Shown: positions 50,030-59,200, counted from the first letter of the stretch. The stretch: DNA of 64,000 bases from CAYPKW01 sp964411425 (GCA_964411425.1 CAYPKW010000005.1:1-64000), one strand, 5' to 3'. A program made the numbers and translations. Notes: generated by a model from the letters alone, not told the origin.

Positions 50030-51261
50030 GCCGCAACGCCGCGCCGGCCTATCTCACCCTCGATGGACTGGAGGTGGCCGGCAAGCGGGTGCTGGTGCGC
50101 ACCGACCTCAACGTGCCGGTGGCGGGCGGGCGCGTCGCCGACGCGACGCGCATCGAGCGCACCGCCGTCACGCTCGCCGAGCTGGCCGATCGCGGCGCCC
50201 GCGTCGTGGTGCTGTCGCATTTCGGCCGCCCGAACGGCCGGCGGGCGCCCGAGATGTCGCTCAGGGTCGTCCTGGAGGCGCTGTCGGCGGCGCTCGGCGG
50301 GCGCCCCGTCGCCTTCGCCGAGGATTGCGTCGGACCCGCGGCCGAGCGGGCGGTCGAGGCGCTCGAACCGGGCCGCGTGTTGCTGCTGGAGAACCTGCGA
50401 TTCCACGCCGGCGAGGAGGCGAACGACGAGACGTTCGCCCGCCAACTGGCCAAGCTGGGCGAGCTCTACGTTAACGACGCGTTTTCCTGCGCCCATCGGG
50501 CGCATGCCTCGACCGCGGCGCTCGCGCGGCTGCTGCCGGCCGCGGCGGGCCGCTTGATGCAGAGCGAGCTCGCGCACCTGGCGCTGGTCCTCGAGGCGCC
50601 GCGGCGGCCCGTGGCGGCGCTGGTCGGCGGCGCCAAGGTCTCCACCAAGCTGGCGCTGCTCGGCAACCTGGTGCGGCGGGTCGATATCCTGGTGATCGGC
50701 GGCGGCATGGCGAACACGTTCCTCCATGCCCTCGGGGTCGCGATCGGCGCCTCGCTCGCCGAACGCGATTTGACGCCCAGCGCAAAGAGCGTCCTGGCGC
50801 GGGCCCGCGAATGCGGCTGCGAGGTGGTGCTGCCCGAGGACGCGGTCGTCGCGGCCCGGCTGGCGGCGGGCCAGGACAGCGCCGTGGTGCCGATCGGCGG
50901 CGTGCCGGCCGAGCGCATGATCCTCGACATCGGCCCCCGCACCGTCGCCGACATCCTGCGCCGTCTCGAAGGCGTGCGCACGCTGCTGTGGAACGGGCCG
51001 CTCGGCGCCTTCGAGGTGCCGCCGTTCGACGCCGGCACCCGCGCGGTGGCCGAGGCGGCGGCGGGGTTGACGCGCGCCGGCCGGCTGATGAGCGTCGCCG
51101 GCGGCGGCGACACGGTGGCCGCGCTGGCGAAATGCGGCGTGCTCGGCCAGTTCTCCTACGTCTCGACGGCGGGCGGCGCGTTCCTGGAATGGCTCGAAGG
51201 CAAGGAACTGCCGGGCGTGGCGGCGCTCAGTACCGCCGCCGGCCGCGCCCGGCGCGGCTGA
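50026..51261 (+). CDS. pgk: Phosphoglycerate kinase
   Basis: 411 aa from GTG 50026. Substrate-binding RTDLNVPV (25-32), LSHFGRPNG (63-71), and the nucleotide-site GGAKVSTKLALL, WNGPLGAFE and GGGDTVAAL, then YVSTAGGAFLEWLEGKELPG. Reversible ATP-forming step of glycolysis and gluconeogenesis. gap and fba are not nearby, so pgk is separated from the usual glycolytic operon and instead overlaps a methyltransferase-family gene. It ends 10 bases before a hairpin element that may terminate it. Confidence 0.95.
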   Translation: MSRNAAPAYLTLDGLEVAGKRVLVRTDLNVPVAGGRVADATRIERTAVTLAELADRGARVVVLSHFGRPNGRRAPEMSLRVVLEALSAALGGRPVAFAEDCVGPAAERAVEALEPGRVLLLENLRFHAGEEANDETFARQLAKLGELYVNDAFSCAHRAHASTAALARLLPAAAGRLMQSELAHLALVLEAPRRPVAALVGGAKVSTKLALLGNLVRRVDILVIGGGMANTFLHALGVAIGASLAERDLTPSAKSVLARARECGCEVVLPEDAVVAARLAAGQDSAVVPIGGVPAERMILDIGPRTVADILRRLEGVRTLLWNGPLGAFEVPPFDAGTRAVAEAAAGLTRAGRLMSVAGGGDTVAALAKCGVLGQFSYVSTAGGAFLEWLEGKELPGVAALSTAAGRARRG

Positions 51262-51271
51262 TCGCCTTCGC

Positions 51272-51410
51272 TTAGAGCAAGATCGTTTCAGATTGAATCG
51301 GAATGATCCAATCTGAAACGTGAATCTTGCTCGGGATCTAACATGTAGAGCCTGATTCACGCTTTGCGTTGAAGCACGACGTGCTTCAATGCGAAGCGAT
51401 CAGGCTCTAG
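51272..51410. repeat. CTAG-ended double-hairpin extragenic element 3
   Basis: Starts TTAGAGCAAGATC and ends GATCAGGCTCTAG. Hairpin one: GCAAGATCGTTTCAGATTG with CAATCTGAAACGTGAATCTTGC. Hairpin two: GAGCCTGATTCACGCTTTGC / GCGAAGCGATCAGGCTC with inner TTGAAGCAC/GTGCTTCAA. Same layout as element 1. It sits between convergent pgk and the histidine kinase, and its final CTAG encodes the kinase stop codon on the minus strand. Confidence 0.8.
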
Positions 51411-52639
51411 TCGCGCTTGAGTCGCTCGGGCGGCAGGCGCAGGGTGGCGGTGGTGCCGACGCCGAGCTCGCTGTCCAACTCCAGGCTGCCGCCGTGCGAT
51501 TCCGCCAGCCCCCGCGACAGCGTCAGGCCTAGGCCGGTGCCGTCGTACCGGCGGGTGTGGCGCCCGTCCGCCTGCGTGAACGGCTCCAGGACCCGCTGCA
51601 AATCGTGGCGGGCGATGCCGATACCGGTATCGGCCACCGCCACCAGCAAGGCGCCGTCCGGCGCCACGCGGGCGGACAGCGTCACGTTGCCGCCGGACGG
51701 TGTGAACTTGACGGCGTTGGACAGCAGGCAGAACAGAATCCGCTTCAGCTTCACGTAGTCGGCGAGAACGGGCGGCACGTTCTCGTCGATGACGACGGCG
51801 AGGCGCACCTGCCCCGCGCCGGCGCGTTCCTCGATCAAGTGCATCGCCGCCGCGACCAGCCCGGGCACGTGGACCCGCTCCTCGCTCAGCTCCGACTGGC
51901 CGCTCTGCAGCCTGGAGACCTCGAGGATGTCGTTGATCAGCGCCAGCAGGTGCTTGGCGCTGGTGTGGATGTCGGCCACATAGCCGCTGTATTGCGAGTT
52001 GCCGATCGGTCCCAGCAACTCCATCTTGAGGATTTCGGCGAAGCCGATGATCGCGTTCAAGGGCGTGCGCAGCTCGTGGCTGGTGTTGGCGAGAAACTCG
52101 CTCTTGGTGCGGCTCGCCATCTCGGCCGCTTCCTTGGCGGCCCTGAGGCTCGTCTCGCGCTCGCGCAGCAGCGTGATGTCCGATGCGGCGCCGCGGAAGC
52201 CCGCGAGGGCTCCGCTGGTGCGGTCGAACACCGGGGTCGCGTTCAGGGACAATGTCCGCCGCTCGCCGTTCTTGGCGTGGGCCTCGCAGGCGATCTCGCG
52301 AAACGGCGCCAGTTTGGCGAAGCCCTGCAGCAGGGCGGTAGGCGGCGTGTCGGCGGCGACCAGCGACAGGATGCTGCGGCCGATCAGCTCGCGCGGGTGG
52401 TAGCCCAACACCTCTAGGACGCGTTGCGACACGCTCGTGAGAATGAGCGCGCCGTCGGTCTCCCAGATCCAGTCCGAGGCGAGGCGCACGATGTCCTCGA
52501 GACGTTCGCGCAACAGGGCCGCGGGTTCCGCCGCGGGCACAGGCTGCTCGGGCGCCGCGGCGCGTCGGCTGCGCGGCGCGGCCGCGGGCCGCACGTCCAA
52601 ATCGGCGCGCTGATCCGTGTCAGGCCGGCGTGGCGCCAC
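51407..52639 (-). CDS. PAS-domain sensor histidine kinase
   Basis: 410 aa, no membrane segment, so cytoplasmic. PAS domain about 45-155 (LEDIVRLASDWIWETDGALI.. AASDITLLRERE), then HisKA with phospho-acceptor H188 in TSHELRTPLNAIIGF, and HATPase motifs N (FCLLSNAVKFTPSGG), G1 (VADTGIGI) and G2 (GTGLGLTLSRGL). No response regulator is adjacent; its 5' end overlaps the DUF2336 gene by 20 bases. The stop TAG belongs to a hairpin element. Confidence 0.9.
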   Translation of the reverse strand: MAPRRPDTDQRADLDVRPAAAPRSRRAAAPEQPVPAAEPAALLRERLEDIVRLASDWIWETDGALILTSVSQRVLEVLGYHPRELIGRSILSLVAADTPPTALLQGFAKLAPFREIACEAHAKNGERRTLSLNATPVFDRTSGALAGFRGAASDITLLRERETSLRAAKEAAEMASRTKSEFLANTSHELRTPLNAIIGFAEILKMELLGPIGNSQYSGYVADIHTSAKHLLALINDILEVSRLQSGQSELSEERVHVPGLVAAAMHLIEERAGAGQVRLAVVIDENVPPVLADYVKLKRILFCLLSNAVKFTPSGGNVTLSARVAPDGALLVAVADTGIGIARHDLQRVLEPFTQADGRHTRRYDGTGLGLTLSRGLAESHGGSLELDSELGVGTTATLRLPPERLKRD

Positions 52640-53765
52640 TCGCGGTCTCCTCGGTGGTCTTGAGGGCGAACAGCAGATCGGGATCGCGGCGCCAGCGGGC
52701 GAGCACGGCCCTGGCGGCGGTGGGATCGACGCGATCGAACCAGTCCAGAAGGTCCGACAAGTCCTGCGGGCGCGTCACCCGCCCGCTCGGCCGCGCCCTG
52801 CGGCTCAGCAGGTAGATCGAGGCGAAGGTCGGCTTGTCCATGTCGATGGCGCGGCAGGACACGGCCAGGCCCTCGGCGTCCGGCTCGAACAGCAGCCGGC
52901 GTATCAAGGTGGGGCGCAGACCGGTCAGTTCCGCGAACGCCGCCTCGAACAGCGGAATTTCGCCCTGTCTCAAGCAGCGAACCATGAAATGCGGCGTCAT
53001 CTGGCCGGCCTCCGCCAGTCGGCGGACCACGTCGCCGGGGGCGTCGGTGCCGGCCTGCTCGCGCTCGCCCTCGGTCATCGCCTGGTGCGCGGCCGCCTCG
53101 ACCATTTCGTCCAGTTGGGTCACATCGACGGGGAATTTCCGCACGATATGGTGGCGCAGCGCGGCCGAGACCCAAAGATACATCTTCTTGGCGAGCGCGG
53201 GCGGCAGGTCGCGCCGGCGCAGAATCGGTTCCTGGAAACTGTCCACGGTTTTCGATTGATCGACCAGGTAGACCATGGTGGGCTGCGAAATCCTGGCGTC
53301 CTGGTTTTCCAGGAGCGTGCGGATGACGTCCGCTTGGCCGCTGTCCACCAGCGCGTCGGAGACGATCTCGCTTAAGCCCCGGCGCATGGCGATCGCCAAC
53401 TGATGCTGCAGCGTGCGGTGGTAGATGATTTCGATGAGGTCGGTGTCGTGCAGTGCCGGGCTCTTCAGCAGGATCGCCTCCGCCACTTGGAAATCGTCGT
53501 TGGCGAGTTCGATCAGGATCTCGCGCGGCGCATTGGGCGCACTGGCCAGCTTCTCGGCCAGGATGCGGCGCACCGGTTGCACCGAGTCGCGGATCAGCTT
53601 GCGCAGGATGTCGGTCATGAGCGCCCGTTCCTGGGCGCTGAGCTCGACATTGCTGGCGAAGAACAGATCGCCCATCGCCGCCGCCAGTCGCTTGCGGCCT
53701 TGCAGCGACCGGTCATGCGCGAGGCGCAGCAATGCTTCGACCTCGGTCGGGTTCGGTGTCGCCAA
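52620..53765 (-). CDS. DUF2336 family protein
   Basis: 381 aa, predicted all-helical HEAT-like protein of the alphaproteobacterial DUF2336 family: IRDSVQPVRRILAEKLASAP (58-77), LIEIIYHRTLQHQLAIAMR, IVSDALVDSG..VIRTLLENQDARIS, and DLPPALAKKMYLWVSAALRHHIV. Function unknown; often next to sensor kinases or chemotaxis genes, and co-transcribed here with a PAS kinase, so a role in the same signalling path is plausible. Confidence 0.85.
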   Translation of the reverse strand: MATPNPTEVEALLRLAHDRSLQGRKRLAAAMGDLFFASNVELSAQERALMTDILRKLIRDSVQPVRRILAEKLASAPNAPREILIELANDDFQVAEAILLKSPALHDTDLIEIIYHRTLQHQLAIAMRRGLSEIVSDALVDSGQADVIRTLLENQDARISQPTMVYLVDQSKTVDSFQEPILRRRDLPPALAKKMYLWVSAALRHHIVRKFPVDVTQLDEMVEAAAHQAMTEGEREQAGTDAPGDVVRRLAEAGQMTPHFMVRCLRQGEIPLFEAAFAELTGLRPTLIRRLLFEPDAEGLAVSCRAIDMDKPTFASIYLLSRRARPSGRVTRPQDLSDLLDWFDRVDPTAARAVLARWRRDPDLLFALKTTEETASGATPA

Positions 53766-53998
53766 AGAGTTCCCCCTACTCTCGATCCTTGCCCTCAGCT
53801 CTGCCCTCGTTTCCGGGGGGCGTCCGCGGTTATCCCCGCGGACCCTATAGGACCACGGTGGATGTTTCCGTTAGGTTAACCATATCAGAATTGCGGCGCC
53901 TATCAACAAAAACCTGAACAAAGCATCATAAGATGTTAATATTACGTAATAATGTACCGCCTTTTAGCGTTCCACCGCGGGTCGCGCCGGTTCCTTGG

Positions 53999-55222
53999 AT
54001 GAGGGCTGGCGTACTGGCGGCCGCCTGTTCGGGCGCCTTCCTCGCCGCCGCCTATGCGGCCGGTGACGACCAGGTGCCGGGAGCGCGCGTGCTGCTCAGG
54101 CCCGTCGACCTGCCGGTCCCCTTCGCGACGCCGAGCGCCGACAATCCGCCGGAGACGGTAGCGCGCCCCGCAACGCCCCCATTCCGGGTTCCCGACGGCT
54201 TCCGCGTCGATCTCTTCGCCGCCGATCTTGCCGATGCGCGCTGGCTCGAGGTAGCGCCGAACGGCGATGTGTTTCTGGCCGAGCCGCGCGCCGGCCGGGT
54301 GACGCTGCTGCGCGACGGCGACGGCGACGGCGCGGCCGAGTTGAGGACGGTCTATGCCGAGGGCTTCCGGCGTCCGCATGGCCTCGCGGTCGAGGGTGAC
54401 TGGCTCTATGTCGCCGATATCGAGCGGGTCTGGCGCGTGCCGTGGCGCGCGGGCGCCACCGCGGCGCCGGGCGCGGCCGAGCCGGTCACCGAGTGGGGTG
54501 CCTTCGGCGGCGGCGGCGGCCACTGGACCCGCAACATGGTGTTCAGCCGCGACGGCGGTCGGTTCTTCGTCACCGTCGGGTCCGCCAGCAACATTGGCGA
54601 GGAGCCGCCGCCCCGGGCCACCGTGCAGTCCTTCGCCGCCGACGGCTCGGACCAGCGCACGCTCGCTTCGGGTGTGCGCAATCCGGTCGGCATCGCGCTC
54701 TATCCCGGCACGGACGACGTCTACGTGGTGGTGAACGAGCGCGACGGGCTCGGCGACGGGCTGGTGCCGGACTATCTGACGCGCCTCGTCCCCGGCGCGT
54801 TCTACGGCTGGCCCTACGCCTACATCGGCCCCAATCCGCAGCCTGGCCTCGCCGGGCCGCCGGACCTGATCGCCTCGGCACTCGTCCCCGACCTGTTGTT
54901 TCGGGCCCATTCGGCGCCGCTCGGTTTGGTGTTCTACGACGCCCTGCAGTTCCCGCCGGATTATCGCGGCGATGCCTTCGTGGCGCTGCACGGCTCGTGG
55001 AACTCGGCCGCGCCGACCGGCTACATGGTGGTGCGCGTGCCGTTCGAGGCCGGCCGGCTGCAGGGTGGTTACGAGACCTTCCTCAGCGGGTTCTGGAGCG
55101 AGGGCCGCGACAAGGCGCGCGTGTGGGGCCGTCCCGCCGGCCTCGCCGTGGCGGCCGACGGCAGCCTGCTCGTCGCCGACGACGTGGGCAACGTCGTCTG
55201 GCGCGTCAGCTACCGGCCGTAG
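53999..55222 (+). CDS. Sorbosone dehydrogenase/PQQ-dependent sugar dehydrogenase-like beta-propeller
   Basis: 407 aa from ATG 53999, which gives a clean signal peptide (AACSGAFLAAAYAAG); ATG 53933 lies in AT-rich, promoter-like sequence and is less likely. Periplasmic six-bladed propeller: FRVPDGFRVDLFAADLADARWLEVAPNGDVFLAEP, FRRPHGLAVEGDWLYVAD, SGVRNPVGIALYPGTDDVYVVVNERD, and the C-terminal GRPAGLAVAADGSLLVADD. Related to L-sorbosone or glucose dehydrogenases of the GdhB fold; substrate and PQQ use are not proven. It lies alone upstream of the mer module. Confidence 0.85.
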   Translation: MRAGVLAAACSGAFLAAAYAAGDDQVPGARVLLRPVDLPVPFATPSADNPPETVARPATPPFRVPDGFRVDLFAADLADARWLEVAPNGDVFLAEPRAGRVTLLRDGDGDGAAELRTVYAEGFRRPHGLAVEGDWLYVADIERVWRVPWRAGATAAPGAAEPVTEWGAFGGGGGHWTRNMVFSRDGGRFFVTVGSASNIGEEPPPRATVQSFAADGSDQRTLASGVRNPVGIALYPGTDDVYVVVNERDGLGDGLVPDYLTRLVPGAFYGWPYAYIGPNPQPGLAGPPDLIASALVPDLLFRAHSAPLGLVFYDALQFPPDYRGDAFVALHGSWNSAAPTGYMVVRVPFEAGRLQGGYETFLSGFWSEGRDKARVWGRPAGLAVAADGSLLVADDVGNVVWRVSYRP

Positions 55223-55274
55223 GGGGAAGCGATGGCGCCGGCGACGACGGCCCGGACCAAGCTTGGGATGACGG

Positions 55275-55703
55275 TCAAGATCGCAGTTCCGAAAGGGACT
55301 CGATGAGAGGGCACTCCGGCACGGTGCCGTCGGCGCAGCGCGCGATCATCTCGTTCAGGACACGATCCATCTTGTTAAGGTCCGCAATCTTCCTGCGGAC
55401 ATCCTGCAAGTGTGCCGCGGCTAGGTCGCGCACCTCGGCACAAGAGCGGCGCCGATCGTCGGCGAATTTCAGAAGCGCACGCACTTCGTCGATCTTGAAG
55501 CCGAGGCCCCTCGATCGGCGAATGAAGGTGAGCCGCTTCATATCGTCATCGCCGTATTGTCGGAATCCACCTTCGCTTCGCATTGGTTGCCGGAGCAATC
55601 CGATCCGCTCGTAATAGCGTATCGTCTCGATGTTGCATCCGGTTCGCTTCGAGAGCGCGCCGATGCCGAGGCTCGATGCCCGGGTTGCAATTCTGTCCAT
55701 CAC
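55275..55703 (-). CDS. merR: MerR mercury-responsive regulator
   Basis: 142 aa. N-terminal winged HTH (IGALSKRTGCNIETIRYYERIGLL, 14-37) and dimerisation helix. The three Hg(II) cysteines are recognisable: C88 (RSCAEVRDLA), C123 and C131 (ARCADGTVPECPLIESL); the C123-C131 spacing is one residue shorter than in Tn501 MerR. Divergent from merTPFA, with the shared promoter of 19-base spacing. Represses without mercury and untwists the promoter when Hg(II) binds. Confidence 0.92.
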   Translation of the reverse strand: MMDRIATRASSLGIGALSKRTGCNIETIRYYERIGLLRQPMRSEGGFRQYGDDDMKRLTFIRRSRGLGFKIDEVRALLKFADDRRRSCAEVRDLAAAHLQDVRRKIADLNKMDRVLNEMIARCADGTVPECPLIESLSELRS

Positions 55704-55724
55704 GGGACCGTGAAAAGATTTCCC

Positions 55725-55755
55725 TTGAGTCTGTAGTTACTACAGACCCTACAAA
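55725..55755 (+). promoter_or_regulatory. mer promoter/operator with 19-base spacer
   Basis: TTGAGT (55725-55730), 19-base spacer, TACAAA (55750-55755). The spacer contains the dyad CTGTAGTTACTACAG (55731-55745). An over-long 19-base spacer with a dyad inside it is the signature of MerR-family activated promoters. The ATG at 55755 overlaps the -10 box and therefore is not the merT start. Confidence 0.9.
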
Positions 55756-55787
55756 TGCGCCAGGGCAACGATTCGAGGGTCCAGCAG

Positions 55788-56207
55788 ATGAGCGACGAGG
55801 CCGCAGTCCTGGCAGGGAGCGCGGAGGCGGCCACCCCCGCCAAGGACATGAGCGCGCGAAAGGCATTGATTTCGGGGGCGAGCGTCCTCGGGGCGATCGG
55901 CGCCTCCGCCTGCTGTATCATTCCCTTCACCTTGTTCACCCTCGGTGTAAGCGGGGCGTGGATCGGCAACCTGACCGCTCTGGCGCCCTACAAGCCGATC
56001 TTCGTGGTATCGACCGTGGCGGTCCTGGCCGTCGGGTTCTTCATGGTCTACCACAAGCCGAAAGCCACCACGGCCTGCGCCGATAGCTCCTACTGTGCCC
56101 GCCCGGCATCGAACCGGATCGCGAAGATCGGGTTGTGGACGGCGACCGTCTTGGTCCTGGCGGCCATGACGTTCTCATATTGGCTGCCGCTCGTTTCCGA
56201 CGCGTGA
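55788..56207 (+). CDS. merT: Mercuric ion transporter MerT
   Basis: 139 aa from ATG 55788 (GAGGG 8 bases upstream); an upstream in-frame ATG at 55755 lies in the promoter. Three hydrophobic segments; Hg-binding Cys pair C42-C43 in the first helix (SACCIIPF) and a second pair C97/C103 in the loop (CADSSYC). Takes Hg(II) from MerP across the inner membrane to MerA. Confidence 0.92.
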   Translation: MSDEAAVLAGSAEAATPAKDMSARKALISGASVLGAIGASACCIIPFTLFTLGVSGAWIGNLTALAPYKPIFVVSTVAVLAVGFFMVYHKPKATTACADSSYCARPASNRIAKIGLWTATVLVLAAMTFSYWLPLVSDA

Positions 56208-56221
56208 GAAGGATCTTCAAG

Positions 56222-56509
56222 ATGAAGCACGTCATCTCTGCAATCCTCGCTGTCACAGTCCTCGCGTTCGCCGGTGGGGCGCTCGCTGCCGAACGGACCG
56301 TCACGCTGAGTGTCCCCGGCATGACCTGTGTGTCATGCCCCGTGATCGTGAAGGGGAGCCTCGCCGAGGTTTCGGGCGTGAGCAAGGTGGAAGTGTCATT
56401 GGAGCAGAAGACGGCCGTGGTCACCTTCGACGATGCCAAGGCGAGCGTCGGCGACTTGGTCAGCGCGACCACCAACGCCGGCTATCCGTCGCAGCTCGCC
56501 GCGCAGTGA
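56222..56509 (+). CDS. merP: Periplasmic mercury-binding protein MerP
   Basis: 95 aa from ATG 56222 (GAAGGA upstream). Signal peptide to about residue 23 (GGALAA-ERT), then a ferredoxin-like HMA domain with GMTCVSCP (C36, C39), the two Hg-binding cysteines. Passes Hg(II) to MerT/MerF. It starts 14 bases after merT. Confidence 0.94.
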   Translation: MKHVISAILAVTVLAFAGGALAAERTVTLSVPGMTCVSCPVIVKGSLAEVSGVSKVEVSLEQKTAVVTFDDAKASVGDLVSATTNAGYPSQLAAQ

Positions 56510-56524
56510 GGTAGAGCTTCAGCG

Positions 56525-56782
56525 ATGAATAATCGAAAAATCCTTTCTACGGGCGTCACGGGGACGGTGATCGCCGCGCTGTGCTGTTTTACCCCGGTTC
56601 TCGTCGTGCTCCTCGGTGCCGTGGGACTGTCGGCATGGTTGGGATGGATCGACTACGTCCTCTTTCCCGCCTTGGCGCTATGTCTAGGCATGGTCGGCTA
56701 CGGCTTGTATCGACTGAGGCGGGGGCCGGTGGCCGATGCCTGCTGCGAGATAAGCGCAGACAATGAAATGAAAGTCCGATGA
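56525..56782 (+). CDS. merF: Mercury transporter MerF
   Basis: 85 aa, two hydrophobic helices. Vicinal Cys pairs C20-C21 (AALCCFTPVLVVLLG) and C73-C74 (DACCEI) match MerF. A second inner-membrane mercury importer alongside MerT. Its stop overlaps the merA start (ATGATG region), so translation is coupled. Confidence 0.9.
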   Translation: MNNRKILSTGVTGTVIAALCCFTPVLVVLLGAVGLSAWLGWIDYVLFPALALCLGMVGYGLYRLRRGPVADACCEISADNEMKVR

Positions 56783-58230
56783 TGACCCAGTCGAAAGACG
56801 ACTGCTTCGGCGACGGCGGGAACGGGCATGGCCGCTCACCCGACCTTGCGGTCATCGGCGCCGGGTCGGCCGGTTTCGCGGCGGCCATCCGTGCCGCGGA
56901 GCTCGGCGCACAGGTAGCGCTGATCGGTCACGGAACCATCGGCGGCACTTGCGTCAACATCGGCTGCGTCCCATCGAAGACGCTCATCCGTGCCACGGAG
57001 ACGCTGCATCGGGCGCGCGCGGCATCTCGGTTCGCGGGGATTGCGGCGGAGGCCAGCCTCGATGACTGGGTGGCACTGGTCGCCCAAAAGGATAAACTCG
57101 TGGACGGCCTGCGCCAGGCGAAGTACATCGACATCCTTCCGGCCTACAACAACATCGCCTACGTCGAAGGACCGGCGCATCTCGCGCCCGATGGCGTTGC
57201 GGTCAACGGCGATCTGTACAGAGCCCGCAAGACGATCATCGCCACCGGAGCGTCGCCGGCGATTCCCTCGATACCGGGGATCGACCGTGTTTCTGTGCTC
57301 AACAGCACGACCGCGCTCGCGCTCAAGAAGCTTCCCGCATCGCTCGTCGTGATTGGCGGCGGCTTCGTCGGCTGCGAGCTCGGACAGCTGTTTGCGCGCG
57401 CCGGCGTAGGAGTGACGATAACCTCCCGTTCCCGGCTGCTGCCCCAGGCCGAACCCGAGATCGCGGACGCTCTCGCGCGCTACTTGCGAGACGAGAGGAT
57501 CGAGGTTGTCTGCGGTGTCACATACGAATCGATCGAAACAACCGGGAAGGGCGCTCGGATCGCGCTTCGCATGGCGGATGCCAGCCGAAGGGAGATAACC
57601 GCCGAGCAGGTGCTGGTGGCCGCGGGCCGTAAACCCAACTCCTCCGCTCTCGGCCTCGATGAGGTCGGCGTCGAGGTCGCGTCGAACGGCGGTATCAAGG
57701 TCGATGACAGGTTGCGCACGACGCGGCCCGGTACCTACGCGGTGGGGGACGTGACCGGACGCGACATGTTCGTGTACATGGCGGCATATGCGGGCAAGAT
57801 CGCCGCTGAAAACGCGCTCAATGGCGACGGTCGGCGTTACGACGACGCGGCCATGCCGGAAGTCACGTTCACCGATCCCCAGGTGGCGAGCGTTGGCCTG
57901 ACGGAGGCCGCGGCCCGCGCGGCGGGCCATCGGGTCAAGACCTCTGTCCTGCCGCTCGACTACGTGCCGCGCGCCATTGCCGCGCGCGACACCCGCGGGC
58001 TGATCAAGCTCGTGGCCGACCGCGCCACCGGACGACTGCTTGGGGCGCATATGCTTGCGCCGGAGGCCGGCGACAGCATTCAGACTGCTGCGCTCGCCAT
58101 CAAGTGCGGCCTTACGGTCACCGATCTGGCAGAGACGATCTTCCCCTATCTCACGACGGTGGAGGCGCTGAAGCTGGCCGCCCTTGGCTTCACGAAGGAC
58201 GTAACGAAGCTGTCCTGCTGTGCGGGTTGA
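56779..58230 (+). CDS. merA: Mercuric reductase MerA
   Basis: Reduces Hg(II) to volatile Hg(0) with NADPH; 483 aa. FAD site AVIGAGSAGFAAA (24-36), redox-active disulfide GGTCVNIGC (C58, C63), NADPH site VVIGGGFVGCELGQLFA, and the essential C-terminal pair C480-C481 (KLSCCAG). There is no N-terminal MerP-like HMA domain; a short 20-residue leader precedes the FAD domain. Last gene of the mer operon; no merB lyase follows, so organomercury resistance is not encoded here. Confidence 0.95.
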   Translation: MMTQSKDDCFGDGGNGHGRSPDLAVIGAGSAGFAAAIRAAELGAQVALIGHGTIGGTCVNIGCVPSKTLIRATETLHRARAASRFAGIAAEASLDDWVALVAQKDKLVDGLRQAKYIDILPAYNNIAYVEGPAHLAPDGVAVNGDLYRARKTIIATGASPAIPSIPGIDRVSVLNSTTALALKKLPASLVVIGGGFVGCELGQLFARAGVGVTITSRSRLLPQAEPEIADALARYLRDERIEVVCGVTYESIETTGKGARIALRMADASRREITAEQVLVAAGRKPNSSALGLDEVGVEVASNGGIKVDDRLRTTRPGTYAVGDVTGRDMFVYMAAYAGKIAAENALNGDGRRYDDAAMPEVTFTDPQVASVGLTEAAARAAGHRVKTSVLPLDYVPRAIAARDTRGLIKLVADRATGRLLGAHMLAPEAGDSIQTAALAIKCGLTVTDLAETIFPYLTTVEALKLAALGFTKDVTKLSCCAG

Positions 58231-58348
58231 GTAACCCGACGCTTGACCCGATCCCATCGATGGCCTTGCCGTGCCCGCCCGCGGGGCGGGGCCATCGCCG
58301 CCGGCCCAAGAAGCAACCCGCCGGGGAAGTTTGGCAACTGCCGACGCC

Positions 58349-59197
58349 TCAGCCCGGCAGGTGCAGAAGCGCGTTGCCTGCCGCCACCAGGACGGCCGCC
58401 GCGACGCGCCGCGGGCCGAAGGATTCGCCCAGCAGCAGCGTGCCGATGAGGGCGGCTATGATGACGCTCGTCTCGCGCAAGGCCGAGACCTGCGCCATCG
58501 GCATCCGGCTCATGGCCCAGATCACGATGCCGTAGCCCGCGCCCGCGATGAGGCCGCCGGCGAGCGCCGTCTTGAGGTGCGGCCCGAAGGCCAGCGCGAT
58601 GCGCCCGCGCCTGAGCCACAGCCCGACGATCAGCACCAGCGGCGCCTCCAGCGCCAACAGCCAGGCGATGTAGCTGAACGGGTTGCCGGCGCGCCTGACG
58701 CCCATGCCGTCGGCCACCGAATAGAGCGCGATGGTGACGGCGGTGGCGAGCGCGAAGCCGACGGCACGGCCCTGCGCGGCCGGGCCGCGCCGGCGCGGCG
58801 CCGCCAGGCTGACGACGCCGATGCAGACGATGGCGAGGCCGCCAAGCTCGACGGCGCCCATGGCCTCGCCGGCGAAGCCCCAGGCGCCGAGCCCCACCAG
58901 CACGGGCGAGGCGCCGCGCGCGATCGGATACACCTGGTTGAGGTCGCCCGCGCGATAGGCGTTGACGAGCGTCACGTAGTAGCCGCCGTGCACCAGCATC
59001 GAGATGGCCAGCATCGGCCAGCTCGCCGGCGCGGGCAGCGGCAGGAAGGGCAGCGCCCCAACCGCCGGCAGGCACGAGAAGAAGATCACCAGCGTCTGCA
59101 TCACCGTCTTGTCCGAGCCGGCCTTGACCAGCGCGTTCCAGATGGCGTGCATGACCGCCGCCAGCAGGACCAGCAAGATGACGGCGGCGTCGGGCAT
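58349..59197 (-). CDS. EamA/DMT family transporter
   Basis: 282 aa with ten hydrophobic segments in two five-helix EamA repeats; MHAIWNALVKAG (16-27) and NQVYPIARGASPVLVGLGAW (about 92-111), AQVSALRETSVIIAALIGTLLLGE (about 235-258) are typical. Exports or imports an unknown metabolite. It starts 3 bases after the ftsY stop and may be in the same transcript. The 118-base gap to merA holds no clear terminator. Confidence 0.85.
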   Translation of the reverse strand: MPDAAVILLVLLAAVMHAIWNALVKAGSDKTVMQTLVIFFSCLPAVGALPFLPLPAPASWPMLAISMLVHGGYYVTLVNAYRAGDLNQVYPIARGASPVLVGLGAWGFAGEAMGAVELGGLAIVCIGVVSLAAPRRRGPAAQGRAVGFALATAVTIALYSVADGMGVRRAGNPFSYIAWLLALEAPLVLIVGLWLRRGRIALAFGPHLKTALAGGLIAGAGYGIVIWAMSRMPMAQVSALRETSVIIAALIGTLLLGESFGPRRVAAAVLVAAGNALLHLPG

Positions 59198-59200
59198 GGG

